Shown piece after piece: positions 8,426 through 15,916 of a stretch of DNA of 64,000 nt. This DNA comes from Pleurocapsa sp. PCC 7327 (GTDB lineage Bacteria; Cyanobacteriota; Cyanobacteriia; Cyanobacteriales; Microcystaceae). The translations under genes were made by a program, and so were the position numbers. The notes under the pieces were generated by a model that was given only the letters and a program-made list of their open reading frames with translations, did no database searches and was not told the DNA's origin. Position 1 is the stretch's first letter; each line of letters starts with the position of its first letter. The stretch is taken from the NCBI RefSeq assembly GCF_000317025.1, contig NC_019689.1:372001-436000 (forward strand). The letters are read 5' to 3'.

Positions 8426-9595
8426 CTGTTCCTCGATGGCGGTTTCTGAATCGGGATGCGTTTGCGAAATCTCTTCTCGAGAGAGATGCGGCTGCGATCC
8501 ATTTGCTGTAGAGCGTACTATTGTCAGCGCCTCTTTAATCATTACTGCCGTCGGCACGGCAACAATAACCCCCAACAATCCTCCAATTCTCGCTCCGGTT
8601 AGGAGAGCCAACAAAACCCAAAAGGGATTTAAACCCGTTACGCTGCCTAACACTCTCGGAGCGATTCCGTTTTCGACGATTTGCTGTACGACAACCGCAA
8701 CGGCAAGTAATTGGAGTGCCGAGCCAATGTTTTGCAGAGCTACCAGCAGAGTGACTAAAGCAATTCCCACGGAGCCGCCAAAAGGAATTAGTGCCATCAA
8801 ACCAATGGTTAAGCCAAAGAGCAGACCAAATGGTATTTTCAGAAGCAGAAAGCTAGAAACTAAACCTGAAGCCATTAAAGTTGCGCTAACGATCTGCGCC
8901 AGAAAGTAGTTTTGGAAACTCAATCGCAGGGTTTCAGTAAAAGGCTTCTGTATACTTTTGGGCAACCATTCGATTAAGCTTCGCCAGATATCCTGACTGT
9001 GCAGGAGCAAATAAAAGGTTAAGATGACGGTCAAAAGAACGTCTAACGATCGCACGACCGTAAAAACTGTCAGGCTTAAGGCTAAATTGAGAATTTTTCC
9101 AGCGAGACTTTGTAGTTCTCCTGCCAGTCGGCTGTTAATTTGAGCGATCAAGCCGTCAAAGCTAATCGGTAAGCCTAAATTCTGAACCCGCTCGTCTAGC
9201 ATCATTAATTGACGTTGCCCGGAATCGAGCCATTCGGGTAAGCGAGCGACGAGTTGTTGTGCCTGCGAGAAAGCTAGTGGCAATAAGGTTAAGCCCAGTC
9301 CCAGGAAAATAAATAAAGTGAGGAGAAAAACCAGGATAGCTGCGTGTTCTCGCCTCACTCCTCTACTTTCTAAGAAATTGACAGGATAATTCAGCAGGAA
9401 TGCTAGGACAGAGGCTAGCAATAAAATGACAATCAGCGATCGAAAGTAACCAAAGATGGCAGAAAATGCCCTAGCATTGAGGACGGTTAGCGGAGCTGCC
9501 AGAGCGATCGCTAGTAGGCGCGATAGGGGATTAAGAGATGCCCACCAGTTTTGTAGCCAGTTGCGTTGAGGTTTAGATAAGCCAGAATCGACCAT
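8393..9595 (-). CDS. AI-2E family transporter / PerM-type permease
   Basis: The 400-residue protein has about eight membrane helices and the family layout of TqsA/PerM proteins: an N-terminal helix cluster, a long amphipathic middle region (about 120-165), and the C-terminal signature GLTIGLMALIPFGGSVG plus NPFWVLLALLTGARIGG. Members export small molecules or cations; the substrate here is unknown. The C-terminal 40 residues are hydrophilic and acidic. The gene stands alone and overlaps the 3' end of the esterase gene in convergent orientation. Confidence 0.88.
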   Translation of the reverse strand: MVDSGLSKPQRNWLQNWWASLNPLSRLLAIALAAPLTVLNARAFSAIFGYFRSLIVILLLASVLAFLLNYPVNFLESRGVRREHAAILVFLLTLFIFLGLGLTLLPLAFSQAQQLVARLPEWLDSGQRQLMMLDERVQNLGLPISFDGLIAQINSRLAGELQSLAGKILNLALSLTVFTVVRSLDVLLTVILTFYLLLHSQDIWRSLIEWLPKSIQKPFTETLRLSFQNYFLAQIVSATLMASGLVSSFLLLKIPFGLLFGLTIGLMALIPFGGSVGIALVTLLVALQNIGSALQLLAVAVVVQQIVENGIAPRVLGSVTGLNPFWVLLALLTGARIGGLLGVIVAVPTAVMIKEALTIVRSTANGSQPHLSREEISQTHPDSETAIEEQSEETEIVKSR

Positions 9596-9827
9596 GAAAC
9601 CCTCTTAGAATAGAGCCTGTTATTAGTTATTCTGACAGGAAGCAACCCAAGTCGAGCAAGACTGTAAATTTTCCGGTCTTTACTATAGGTCTAGCATTTT
9701 TTACGGGGGCTGATAGGAGACTAAAGATAGAGGACGGAGAATCGCTTTTGAACTCCTAAAAATTAAGAGCTAATAGCGAGTAGCTATTAGCCGATGCTAG
9801 GAATTGAATTTTGACGCTTCCAAATTT

Positions 9828-9977
9828 CTAGAAAGATTGTTGATTTCCGTCATAGGGTTCGCCTTCAAAAGGCTGAACTCCGGTTTCTGGATAGTCGTCA
9901 TCTCTAGGGCTGAAAATCCTTAAAATACTAAGCCAGATATTTTGAATGACTTGTTGCAGGTCTTTTAACAATTTCAT
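9828..9977 (-). CDS. Small conserved-looking protein, 49 aa
   Basis: This short gene starts at ATG 9977 with a strong GGAGGG about ten bases upstream and ends at TAG 9828. The product begins MKLLKDLQQVIQNIWLSILR, an amphipathic helix that could lie on a membrane. The acidic, proline-containing tail includes FSPRDDDYPETG and ends NQQSF. Composition and ribosome-binding site look genuine. I do not recognise a named family. It is the last of a run of minus-strand small genes next to Hsp20. Confidence 0.65.
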   Translation of the reverse strand: MKLLKDLQQVIQNIWLSILRIFSPRDDDYPETGVQPFEGEPYDGNQQSF

Positions 9978-10282
9978 GATTACTAACCCTCCACTTGCTA
10001 AGTCTGTTTAGATTGTCTAAAAAAATTTACTATCTTACTGTTGATTTGCTAAGTCTTATTCTTTATTTCTATTATAATAGAGTTTCTCTAGATCGTTTTA
10101 TTTCTTAATTAAAATTTGCAGATCGCCGACAAAATCAATTAAAACAACCTATACGCTCTATGCGCTATTCGATTAAAAAATTTTCAATTATCGTATAGTT
10201 TTCAGAAAAATTTATTAAAAAATGATAGTCACAGATCAACCTTGACTTATAAGTCAAGTGTAAAGCGATCGATTTACCAAGC
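9978..10282. other. AT-rich spacer with an 18-bp palindrome
   Basis: These 305 bases are strongly AT-rich and have no open frame of note. The right end has the perfect palindrome listed separately at 10241-10258. The left part is the leader of the 49-aa gene and should hold its promoter (ATTATAATAGAG near 10071-10082 reads as a possible -10 type element). Confidence 0.4.
10241..10258. promoter_or_regulatory. 18-bp perfect palindrome, operator-like
   Basis: CTTGACTTA and TAAGTCAAG are exact inverted halves with no spacer. It lies 24 bp beyond the stop of the 80-aa gene and upstream of the 49-aa gene on the same strand. The size and symmetry suit a dimeric regulator such as a MarR-type protein, but no cognate regulator can be named. 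A terminator is less likely because no T-run is adjacent. Confidence 0.45.
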
Positions 10283-10525
10283 TTAACGTTGAGTTGTTTC
10301 TGGCTTAAACTCTAGATTCCAGCAATGTTCTAAAAATTGAGCGCATTCCAGATTCCAACAGCGTTCCAGCAACTGGAGCTGTAAAAAATGTTTTTTAAAC
10401 TCTTGAAAATTGAAGATAAATTTATAATTCGGATCTCCAATTGGTTGACTTAAATATCTACAAATTAAATTGAGACATTCTCTAAAAGTCAACCGATTTT
10501 CATCTTTTTGATTATTAGCAGACAT
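10283..10525 (-). CDS. Small protein with duplicated CWNLE motif, 80 aa
   Basis: The 80-residue product starts at ATG 10525 behind AGAGGG and has no recognised family. An N-terminal helix (LTFRECLNLICRYLSQ) leads to two near-identical blocks, LERCWNLE and LEHCWNLE, 15 residues apart. At DNA level they are an imperfect direct repeat. Three cysteines and two tryptophans sit in this short region, which could bind metal or act as an interaction motif. It lies in the same orientation as the neighbouring 78-aa gene, Hsp20 and the response regulator. Coding status is supported by the ribosome-binding site and composition only. Confidence 0.5.
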   Translation of the reverse strand: MSANNQKDENRLTFRECLNLICRYLSQPIGDPNYKFIFNFQEFKKHFLQLQLLERCWNLECAQFLEHCWNLEFKPETTQR

Positions 10526-10712
10526 AGCATCAAAACCCTCTTGAAAAAAGTTAGAGGAGTAGTCAAATCAATTCACAATTTCCAGGAGCTTGATGTTGAC
10601 TTCATCAAGATTAATAGTCGAGTTTAGCAATTGACTTGACGAAACGAAATATTTTCCGGTACTCCTCCATAGTTTTAATGGTTTGTGCCGAAGAGAGGTT
10701 TTCTCTTCAAAA

Positions 10713-10949
10713 TTAGTCCTTAGAAGCTTGTATTTCAGCTTCTGCTCGGCTAAGCATGGACTCTTCTACATGTTCTTCCTGTTGGCGTTGCTGTGCCATC
10801 AGTTCTCTTGCTTGTTCCTCTATCTCAGTGGTGTTAGCAGTTTCTAGTTCCTCTTGCGAGCGATTCAACATCGTTTCATGTCGATGCTCTTCCTGCTGAC
10901 GCTTTTGGGTCATTAGTTCTCTAGCTGATTCTTTTGCGTTCATGCTCAC
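10713..10949 (-). CDS. Tandem-repeat glutamate/glutamine-rich small protein
   Basis: The 78-residue (GTG 10949) or 76-residue (ATG 10943) protein has an excellent GGAGGG just upstream. It consists of two copies of a 38-residue unit: ARELMTQKRQQEEH... (from residue 9) and ARELMAQQRQQEEH... (from residue 47). Each ends in a conserved ML-R block. The protein is predicted to be all-helical and highly charged, like many cyanobacterial stress proteins. It has no named family. A 27-bp element about 100 bp upstream is identical to one upstream of hsp20, so the two genes are probably co-regulated. Confidence 0.7.
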   Translation of the reverse strand: MSMNAKESARELMTQKRQQEEHRHETMLNRSQEELETANTTEIEEQARELMAQQRQQEEHVEESMLSRAEAEIQASKD

Positions 10950-11049
10950 TTTTCCCTCCGGTTAATAGGTTTGCGATCGATTGCTTTAAAAACGGCTATC
11001 TGGAAGCTAGATTGACTTAGATTGACTTGGCTCTAGTTTGAGATTAGAA

Positions 11050-11076
11050 AAACAATTTGAGGAAATTGTGAGGATT
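11050..11076. promoter_or_regulatory. 27-bp element, copy 1 (upstream of 78-aa gene)
   Basis: This segment is identical to 11586-11612. It contains the inverted pair CAATTT-GAGG-AAATTG and ends GTGAGGATT. It lies 101-127 bp upstream of the 78-aa gene's GTG, close to the distance of the other copy from hsp20. The position and internal symmetry suggest a shared regulator site. Confidence 0.6.
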
Positions 11077-11102
11077 GAGAATTGCTAACCTGCTACGAGT
11101 GA

Positions 11103-11477
11103 CTAGGCTGGAAATAAAGCCAATATTTCTTGTATATTTTCCTGATTTTTAGGGTTGTCCCATGTTTGAGCTTTGGGCATGATAACCGTTAGAACGCCAT
11201 CGACTAATTCTGCTTCGACACGATGGTTTTGAATCGGTACTGGTAACTCGATAAGACACTCAATCTGTCCGTAATGTAGTTGCGAACAAATCAGTTCTTT
11301 TTCATTGGCAAAATGTTGCTCGTGACGCTTTCCAGTAATGGAAATCAAACTTTTAGTTGTGCGAACGTCCAAGTCGCGGATCTTCACCCCTGGAATTTCT
11401 GCTCTCAAGATTAAAGCTGTATCTGTTTCTATTAGTTCAATAGGAGGATACCAGACCTGATTTTCGTTTAATAACAT
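11103..11477 (-). CDS. Hsp20 / alpha-crystallin small heat-shock protein
   Basis: The 124-residue protein is almost only an alpha-crystallin domain. It begins after a very short N-terminus with PPIELIETDTALILRAEIPG, contains LISITGKRHEQ, and ends with the beta strand pair VEAELVDGVLTVIMPKA, where GVLTVIMPK is the family hallmark. Members are ATP-independent holdases. The short N-terminus and a C-terminus lacking a clear I-X-I motif suggest small oligomers. The start ATG follows GGAGGG. It is preceded on the same strand by a receiver protein and shares an upstream element with the 78-aa gene. Confidence 0.9.
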   Translation of the reverse strand: MLLNENQVWYPPIELIETDTALILRAEIPGVKIRDLDVRTTKSLISITGKRHEQHFANEKELICSQLHYGQIECLIELPVPIQNHRVEAELVDGVLTVIMPKAQTWDNPKNQENIQEILALFPA

Positions 11478-11585
11478 AAAAATTCCCTCCCACTCTCTCT
11501 ATTGCTTATTGATTTTTTGAATTTTTACTCGTTCCTACTTGGAGATTTCATCATTCGAGTTGGAATCTTAACTTTAAGAATAAAG

Positions 11586-11612
11586 AAACAATTTGAGGAA
11601 ATTGTGAGGATT
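11586..11612. promoter_or_regulatory. 27-bp element, copy 2 (upstream of hsp20)
   Basis: This is the exact duplicate of 11050-11076, placed 109-135 bp upstream of the hsp20 start codon. The inverted hexamers CAATTT and AAATTG separated by GAGG give it dyad symmetry. It resembles no heat-shock element I can name (it is not CIRCE). Confidence 0.6.
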
Positions 11613-11649
11613 TGGGATCGTTACATTTAAATTAATTTTTTTAGAAGAG

Positions 11650-12027
11650 TTAGTCAGTCCAGCCAAGAATTTCTGAAATTTGATTGGCTAGCTCCAGAGG
11701 ATTAAACGGCTTGGGGATCGCTGTTAAAGTATTAAGGGCTACACTGGAATCACCGAAAGCTATTACTTTTGCTGTTAAGAAAATTACAGGAATTTGACGA
11801 GTAAGAGGATTTTCTTGCAATTTTTTAAAAGTTGTCAGTCCGTCCATCTCTGGCATGATCAGATCTAACAAAATGGCATCTGGTTGTTCGCTTTCTGCTT
11901 TGCTCAACCCCTCTAAACCAGAACTAGCCGTTATTACCTGCCATCCGGCTACGGTTTCCAGACAAATCTGGGTTACTTCCTGAATATACTGTTCGTTGTC
12001 AATGACTAAAATTCGCTTAGTTGTCAT
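11650..12027 (-). CDS. Single-domain response regulator (CheY-like)
   Basis: The 125-residue protein is a lone receiver domain. The acidic pocket is Asp10 with Asn11 (VIDNEQ), the phospho-acceptor is Asp55 in AILLDLIMPEMDG, and the switch Thr and Lys are LTAK (Thr85) and PKPF (Lys106). There is no output domain, so it acts by protein contact or as a phosphate relay. No kinase is adjacent. The second acidic pocket position is Asn instead of the usual Asp/Glu, which is common in cyanobacterial receivers. It lies upstream of hsp20 on the same strand. Confidence 0.9.
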   Translation of the reverse strand: MTTKRILVIDNEQYIQEVTQICLETVAGWQVITASSGLEGLSKAESEQPDAILLDLIMPEMDGLTTFKKLQENPLTRQIPVIFLTAKVIAFGDSSVALNTLTAIPKPFNPLELANQISEILGWTD

Positions 12028-12521
12028 AGTTATTTCTTTAGAGAATTAATAATTTGGCGCGATCGCACTTGGCTTTTTGAAAATATTTTCTCTCTAAAAA
12101 TATGGCAGAATAAACCGACTAAAATTGAAAGACTAGCTCGCGAACGAGAAGCTTAAATTCCAGTTGATTAGCAGAAGTAATAGAGAATTACACTTTCTAG
12201 CAAACCAATCAATCGCGAAGGGTTTACTGATGCGGTTACAGCCACTTATGCTTGTTTTGGGAAAAACTAAAGTGTTTTTTGTCGTTCTGCCTCGCTCGGC
12301 TTTTGTCGATCGAGATTTGGTTAACTTTTTTCTAAATCAAATCTTCTTTGTTTAATTTAAATGTTTTCTTTTCTAAGTTAACATATTTCAACTCTTCTTG
12401 GCAGTTTATTATTTTACTACGTTTGTTTTCAAAAACAATTCTTAAACATCCTGTAAGAGAGGTAATTAACTGAGTAAATTGGAATATAGATCCAGAAAAA
12501 TTTTCTAGGTAAACTGAAGCG
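12028..12521. other. Gene-poor interval upstream of fdhD
   Basis: These 494 bases are AT-rich and carry only a 63-codon plus-strand frame at about 12164 with no ribosome-binding site and an unlikely composition, which I do not call a gene. One HIP1-type GCGATCGC is near 12059. Promoters for the receiver gene (minus) and fdhD (plus) should be here. Confidence 0.4.
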
Positions 12522-13364
12522 ATGAAAGAAACTCCCGGCAGTAAAATAAAATCTCAAGTCTGGGTTGTAGAAAATAGTAAAATCCGTTCTCGTTCGGATT
12601 ATCTTGCAACAGAAGAACCCCTAGAAATCCGTCTGATTGAACCCAAACAAACCGTTGCCATAACTATGCGAACGCCGGGAGCAGATTTCGATTTAGCTAT
12701 TGGATTTCTTTATAGTGAGGGAATCATTCATCGACAAGAAGATGTTGAAAAGATTGCTTATTGCGTCGATCCAGGTTTAGATGGCGAACAACGCTATAAC
12801 ATTATTAACGTCTCTTTAAGAAAAGGATTGCAACCCAATTTAGCACCTCTGGAGCGTCATTTTTTTACAACGAGTGCCTGTGGAGTTTGTGGAAAAGCGA
12901 GTATTGATTCGATAAAAATTCGCGATTGTCCGATGATTTCCATCGGACGAAAGGTTACGCCTGAAATCATTTATAGTCTACCGGATAAATTGCGTTCTGC
13001 CCAAGGAATTTTTACGGCAACGGGGGGATTACATGCATCCGCTCTATTTGACTTTCAAGGACAACTAGTAAAATTGCGAGAAGATGTAGGAAAGCATAAT
13101 GCACTCGATAAATTAATTGGTTCGGCTTTTTTAGCCGATGAATTACCTCTAAACGAACATATTGTTATGGTTAGCGGACGAGCGAGTTTTGAAATTCTGC
13201 AAAAGTGCATTGCTGCTGGCGTTTCAATCGTTTGCGCCGTTTCTGCACCGAGTAGTTTGGCTGTTGCCGTCGCTAAAGAATTTGGGATTACTTTAATCGG
13301 TTTTCTGCGCGGACAAAAATTTAATATTTATTCGGGATTTGAGAGAATTTCTCTTAAAAGTTAA
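12522..13364 (+). CDS. fdhD: Formate dehydrogenase accessory sulfurtransferase FdhD
   Basis: The 280-residue protein matches FdhD, which carries sulfur from IscS to the molybdenum cofactor of formate dehydrogenase-type enzymes. The defining catalytic loop is present as TTSACGVCGKAS (Cys120 and Cys123). The cofactor-binding half has TGGLHASALF, REDVGKHNALDK and MVSGRASFEI. Length is normal. No formate dehydrogenase or molybdopterin gene is in the window, so its client is unclear. The ATG start lies within a good context (GAAGCGATGAAAG). It stands alone between gene-poor segments. Confidence 0.95.
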   Translation: MKETPGSKIKSQVWVVENSKIRSRSDYLATEEPLEIRLIEPKQTVAITMRTPGADFDLAIGFLYSEGIIHRQEDVEKIAYCVDPGLDGEQRYNIINVSLRKGLQPNLAPLERHFFTTSACGVCGKASIDSIKIRDCPMISIGRKVTPEIIYSLPDKLRSAQGIFTATGGLHASALFDFQGQLVKLREDVGKHNALDKLIGSAFLADELPLNEHIVMVSGRASFEILQKCIAAGVSIVCAVSAPSSLAVAVAKEFGITLIGFLRGQKFNIYSGFERISLKS

Positions 13365-13419
13365 ACTAGATATCCTACTCAGGCATCTGTTGCTAACATT
13401 TATTAAATTGCGATCGCAT

Positions 13420-13554
13420 TTAGTTCCGAATGCGTCCGACGACACAACTATTGTTCTGATGGACTTTAGTGTCTGAAGCAATTGCCTTCTCAGAAAAAGT
13501 TTCTTCCTCTTGAGACAGAGCAAAATTTGCCCCTGAAACGGGTGCAGTAGTCAT
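13420..13554 (-). CDS. Possible 44-aa peptide
   Basis: An ATG at 13554 opens 44 codons ending at TAA 13420. The product begins MTTAPVSGANFALSQEEE and ends NNSCVVGRIRN, hydrophilic with a single Cys near the end. There is no clear ribosome-binding site. The composition is more protein-like than neighbouring frames, so it is listed, but it may be chance or a relic. Confidence 0.3.
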   Translation of the reverse strand: MTTAPVSGANFALSQEEETFSEKAIASDTKVHQNNSCVVGRIRN

Positions 13555-13700
13555 CCTAAATCTTAAAATTTGTAAATTTATGCATAAATATCAGATTGTA
13601 CTTCTAAGTTTTTGATAAAAAGTTATGAAAAGCTGTGCTAATTTAAGGTGCGATCGCACAAAGCAAAGAGAATAACTCTTGTTCGCAGACGCTTATTTGA
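13555..13700. other. Non-coding stretch before the RTX relic
   Basis: Nothing recognisable apart from two HIP1-type GCGATCGC sites. Together with the relic and the palindromic repeats it forms a 700-bp decayed zone between fdhD and the next gene. Confidence 0.35.
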
Positions 13701-13890
13701 AGCGATCGCATTAATGGCGGAGCAGGCATTGACACCGTAGATTACAGTCGTTTGGGAGTACCCATTATCCTATTTCCTAAAGGTGTAGTCGGGAATGGAG
13801 ACCCGCAGACAAGCTTAATTCAGAACCTAGAAACAATTATTGGTGCCCAGGGCCAACCAAATACCTCAAATCTTACATTCTTGGCAACAA
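13701..13890 (+). pseudogene. Relic of an RTX / hemolysin-type calcium-binding repeat protein
   Basis: The plus-strand frame through this segment reads SDRINGGAGIDTVDYSRLG, then a region with NLETIIGAQGQPNTSN. This is the recurring pattern GGAG-DTVDYS ... ETIIGA-GQ-NT found in secreted cyanobacterial proteins with RTX-like calcium-binding repeats. There is no start, signal or continuation on either side, and the frame runs into unrelated palindromic repeats. It is therefore a gene fragment of about 60 codons. Confidence 0.55.
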
Positions 13891-13970
13891 CCGCCGGGGA
13901 ATCAATTCCCCGGCTCATATATCAAGTCCATTAAAATGGACTGAAATATTTATCTAGTCGTCTTACGAGG
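13890..13970. repeat. Interspersed palindromic element, copy A
   Basis: Two stems follow one another: GCCGGGGAAT-CA-ATTCCCCGGC, then AGTCCAT-TAAA-ATGGACT, followed by GAAAT and AGTCGTCTTA. The second half matches copy B at 33838-33887 (AAGTCCAT-4-ATGGACTGAAAT and AGTCGTCTT in the same order and spacing). This is a dispersed non-coding repeat family. Confidence 0.6.
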
Positions 13971-13994
13971 ATGTTTGGAAAGTCCAAGAGCGGT

Positions 13995-14040
13995 AGAATT
14001 TGTCATTGCGAGCGCAATGAAATGGAGCGAACAATCTCAA
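13995..14040. repeat. Short repeat with CATTGCGAGCGCAATG palindrome
   Basis: The segment TGTCATTGCGAGCGCAATG followed by GAGCGAACAATCTCAA is a known type of dispersed bacterial intergenic repeat. A diverged relative (GTCATATTGAGCG ... GAAGCGAAACATCT) occurs at about 16068-16106. It has no coding content. Confidence 0.45.
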
Positions 14041-14097
14041 TTTTTTGTTGAGGCGAGATGCTTCAAGGAGCGGAGTTTACCCTCGAACGAAGTGAAA

Positions 14098-14625
14098 TTA
14101 TAAATTTTTAACTGGTAAGGTGACGAACGGGAATTTTTTTTTACGCGATCGCTCGTAGAGAATCTCAATAAATTCCACCCCTTTGAGACGGGAACCTATT
14201 TCTTGAACTTTTTGTATCAAATGCAGAACTAATAAGCGATCGCCATAGCAACCAGAAATCGAATAATCTTCTTTGACTGCAAGATGAATAATCGCTAAAC
14301 AATCGATGCACTCGCGAATGTAAACGACTGCACCAATTAACTCTCCATCTACGGGGCGATCGAAGCCAAAGAGAGTTTGAGCGATGGACGGCGAACCAAT
14401 CTGAAGGCGCAGTATACCTTTCTCTTCAACAATTTTAGGGTTGCCGTAGCGATCGACTAACTGGCTTACTGCGTTTCTAAATTTCCCCTGTTGCGGATTA
14501 AAAAACATCAGCGCTTCTAAATCGTCGTAATAACGACGGTTTAAGACTGACGAAAAAAAGATTTGGCTAGCTTCCTCGCTTACATTAGCGATTGGCGATT
14601 TTAGTTGAGAAGGAAGAAGTACCAT
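14098..14625 (-). CDS. Hypothetical protein, 175 aa
   Basis: The frame can begin at TTG 14652 or ATG 14625; the ATG is preferred. The product has a mixed alpha/beta pattern with GELIGAVVYIRECIDCLAIIHLAVKEDY, SISGCYGDRLLVLHLIQKVQEIG and a final VEFIEILYERSRKK. The order of a central beta pair, then a helix, then a strand is reminiscent of a GNAT acyltransferase core, with the expected acetyl-CoA loop around SGCYGD, but the usual motif is not clear. I do not assign a function. It is a single gene with few neighbours and the 3' end abuts a repeat. Confidence 0.6.
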   Translation of the reverse strand: MVLLPSQLKSPIANVSEEASQIFFSSVLNRRYYDDLEALMFFNPQQGKFRNAVSQLVDRYGNPKIVEEKGILRLQIGSPSIAQTLFGFDRPVDGELIGAVVYIRECIDCLAIIHLAVKEDYSISGCYGDRLLVLHLIQKVQEIGSRLKGVEFIEILYERSRKKKFPFVTLPVKNL

Positions 14626-14652
14626 GACTAGCTCTAACCATAAGAATAGCAA

Positions 14653-15002
14653 AGACTTCTATTATCAGTTTTAGCTTGCTGTTGGATAGGAAGCCCACAA
14701 AAGCCTTTGTCTGTTAATACTTTTCTGTGTTAAAGCTTTCTAGCGATCGCTGCTAGTAATTTCCTTGTATTTTTGATAGGCAATCTTACTATTTTGTTCT
14801 CCAAACCAAAAGAAGGAGAGATAAAAAAGCTATTCTTACTCACTTTTCGAGATTTTAGACATAGTACCTAAATTAAATTTCTCTACCTATAGAGGTATTT
14901 AATTGAAATTTTTCATCATCTTATTATCCAACTGTGGATCGATTTAATTACGGATGTCTTTACGCTAAAAATAGCTTATAAGAACCAATAAGGAGTTTTT
15001 CG
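14653..15002. other. Non-coding interval upstream of the CsbD-like gene
   Basis: No gene is seen in these 350 bases. The right end carries the leader and AAGGAG ribosome-binding site of the next gene. The segment is AT-rich, with CTACCTATAGAGGTA (14882-14896) as a small inverted repeat. Confidence 0.4.
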
Positions 15003-15440
15003 GTGAAAAACAATTTTATTGTTAATAATCTCTGGAAAAATGGTCGTAAATTGCTTTTAGCTTTTAGCTGTTTGCTGGCATTAGCATTTGGATGGCAAGG
15101 GAGCTTCATTTTTGCCAATAATTTTGCCAATGCAACAGCCTTAGAAAGCAATTATCGATCTCTTGCCGACTTAGGAAGTTCCGGTCTCAAAAACCAGGTT
15201 GAGGGTCGCGCCCAGCAAGAACTTGGCAAAACCCAAAGCGCGATCGACGAGGCAGGAAAAAAGGTTGAAAAAGCAGCTAAAAGAACAGCCGGACAAGCCG
15301 ATGCAACTGCCAAGCAGATTAAGGGTCGCGCCCAGCAAAATATAGGCAAGACTCAAAGCGAATTACAGAAGGCAGAAAATCGGGTTGAAGACACAACAGA
15401 AAATGTAATGAATAAAGTAAAAACTTTCTTTGGACAGTAA
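15003..15440 (+). CDS. Exported CsbD-like stress protein
   Basis: The 145-residue protein starts at GTG 15003 behind AAGGAG. It has a signal sequence (basic start, hydrophobic about 17-38, then a likely cleavage after FANNFANA). The mature part has two CsbD-like units with the repeated blocks GRAQQELGKTQS and GRAQQNIGKTQS separated by a lysine/alanine-rich helix. CsbD-family proteins are small, helical and stress-induced; their biochemical role is unknown. It sits in a run of stress-type genes with the Lti-like gene directly downstream. Confidence 0.75.
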   Translation: MKNNFIVNNLWKNGRKLLLAFSCLLALAFGWQGSFIFANNFANATALESNYRSLADLGSSGLKNQVEGRAQQELGKTQSAIDEAGKKVEKAAKRTAGQADATAKQIKGRAQQNIGKTQSELQKAENRVEDTTENVMNKVKTFFGQ

Positions 15441-15536
15441 AATTCGGAAATTTGCTGACCGATCTTTCGGTTGAGTAGCTGTTTCGCACAAACAACGAAG
15501 TTAGTCTTATTAACCATAAATGATTTCGGAGGGTAT

Positions 15537-15872
15537 ATGAATTTTGTTCTGCATACAATACGTTTTCTAGTGACAGCTTTTGCTTGCGCTTTATTGTTCT
15601 TCTCTAGTGCCTATCCTGCTGCTGCTATTGGAAGTACCAAAAGCAGTCCTTCAGAAGGCGAGGTAAATTTAAACAAAATCCAACAAAAGACAGATGAAAC
15701 CATTCAAGCACCTCCGACAACACTCAGAGAAGTTCAGGAGCGATCGCAAGGAGGTTTGAATGAAGTTCAGGGAGCTGCTGACGCTAACAAAATGAAAAAT
15801 CCTGAAAATTCTCAAAAAGCGACTTCTTTTATCGATGAAGTCAAGGGAACACTGAAGGATATTACTCAATAG
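15537..15872 (+). CDS. Low-temperature-induced-like secreted protein
   Basis: The ATG at 15537 is chosen over an upstream start because CGGAGGG directly precedes it and a clean signal peptide then begins (hydrophobic residues 5-25, AAA cleavage area). The mature protein of about 80 residues contains SPSEGEVNLNKIQQKTDE and PPTTLREVQERSQGGLNEVQG. These match a cyanobacterial family annotated as low-temperature-induced protein in Nostoc-type genomes. The function is unknown. It is 96 bp after the exported CsbD-like gene and is followed by a terminator. Confidence 0.7.
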   Translation: MNFVLHTIRFLVTAFACALLFFSSAYPAAAIGSTKSSPSEGEVNLNKIQQKTDETIQAPPTTLREVQERSQGGLNEVQGAADANKMKNPENSQKATSFIDEVKGTLKDITQ

Positions 15873-15916
15873 AGTTGCTAAAAATCGAACAAAAACCGCT
15901 TTATTTTCCTAAAGAT

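Noticed and set aside
12164-12355. Plus-strand 63-codon frame before fdhD
   Set aside because: No ribosome-binding site, no family similarity, composition expected from AT-rich spacer.
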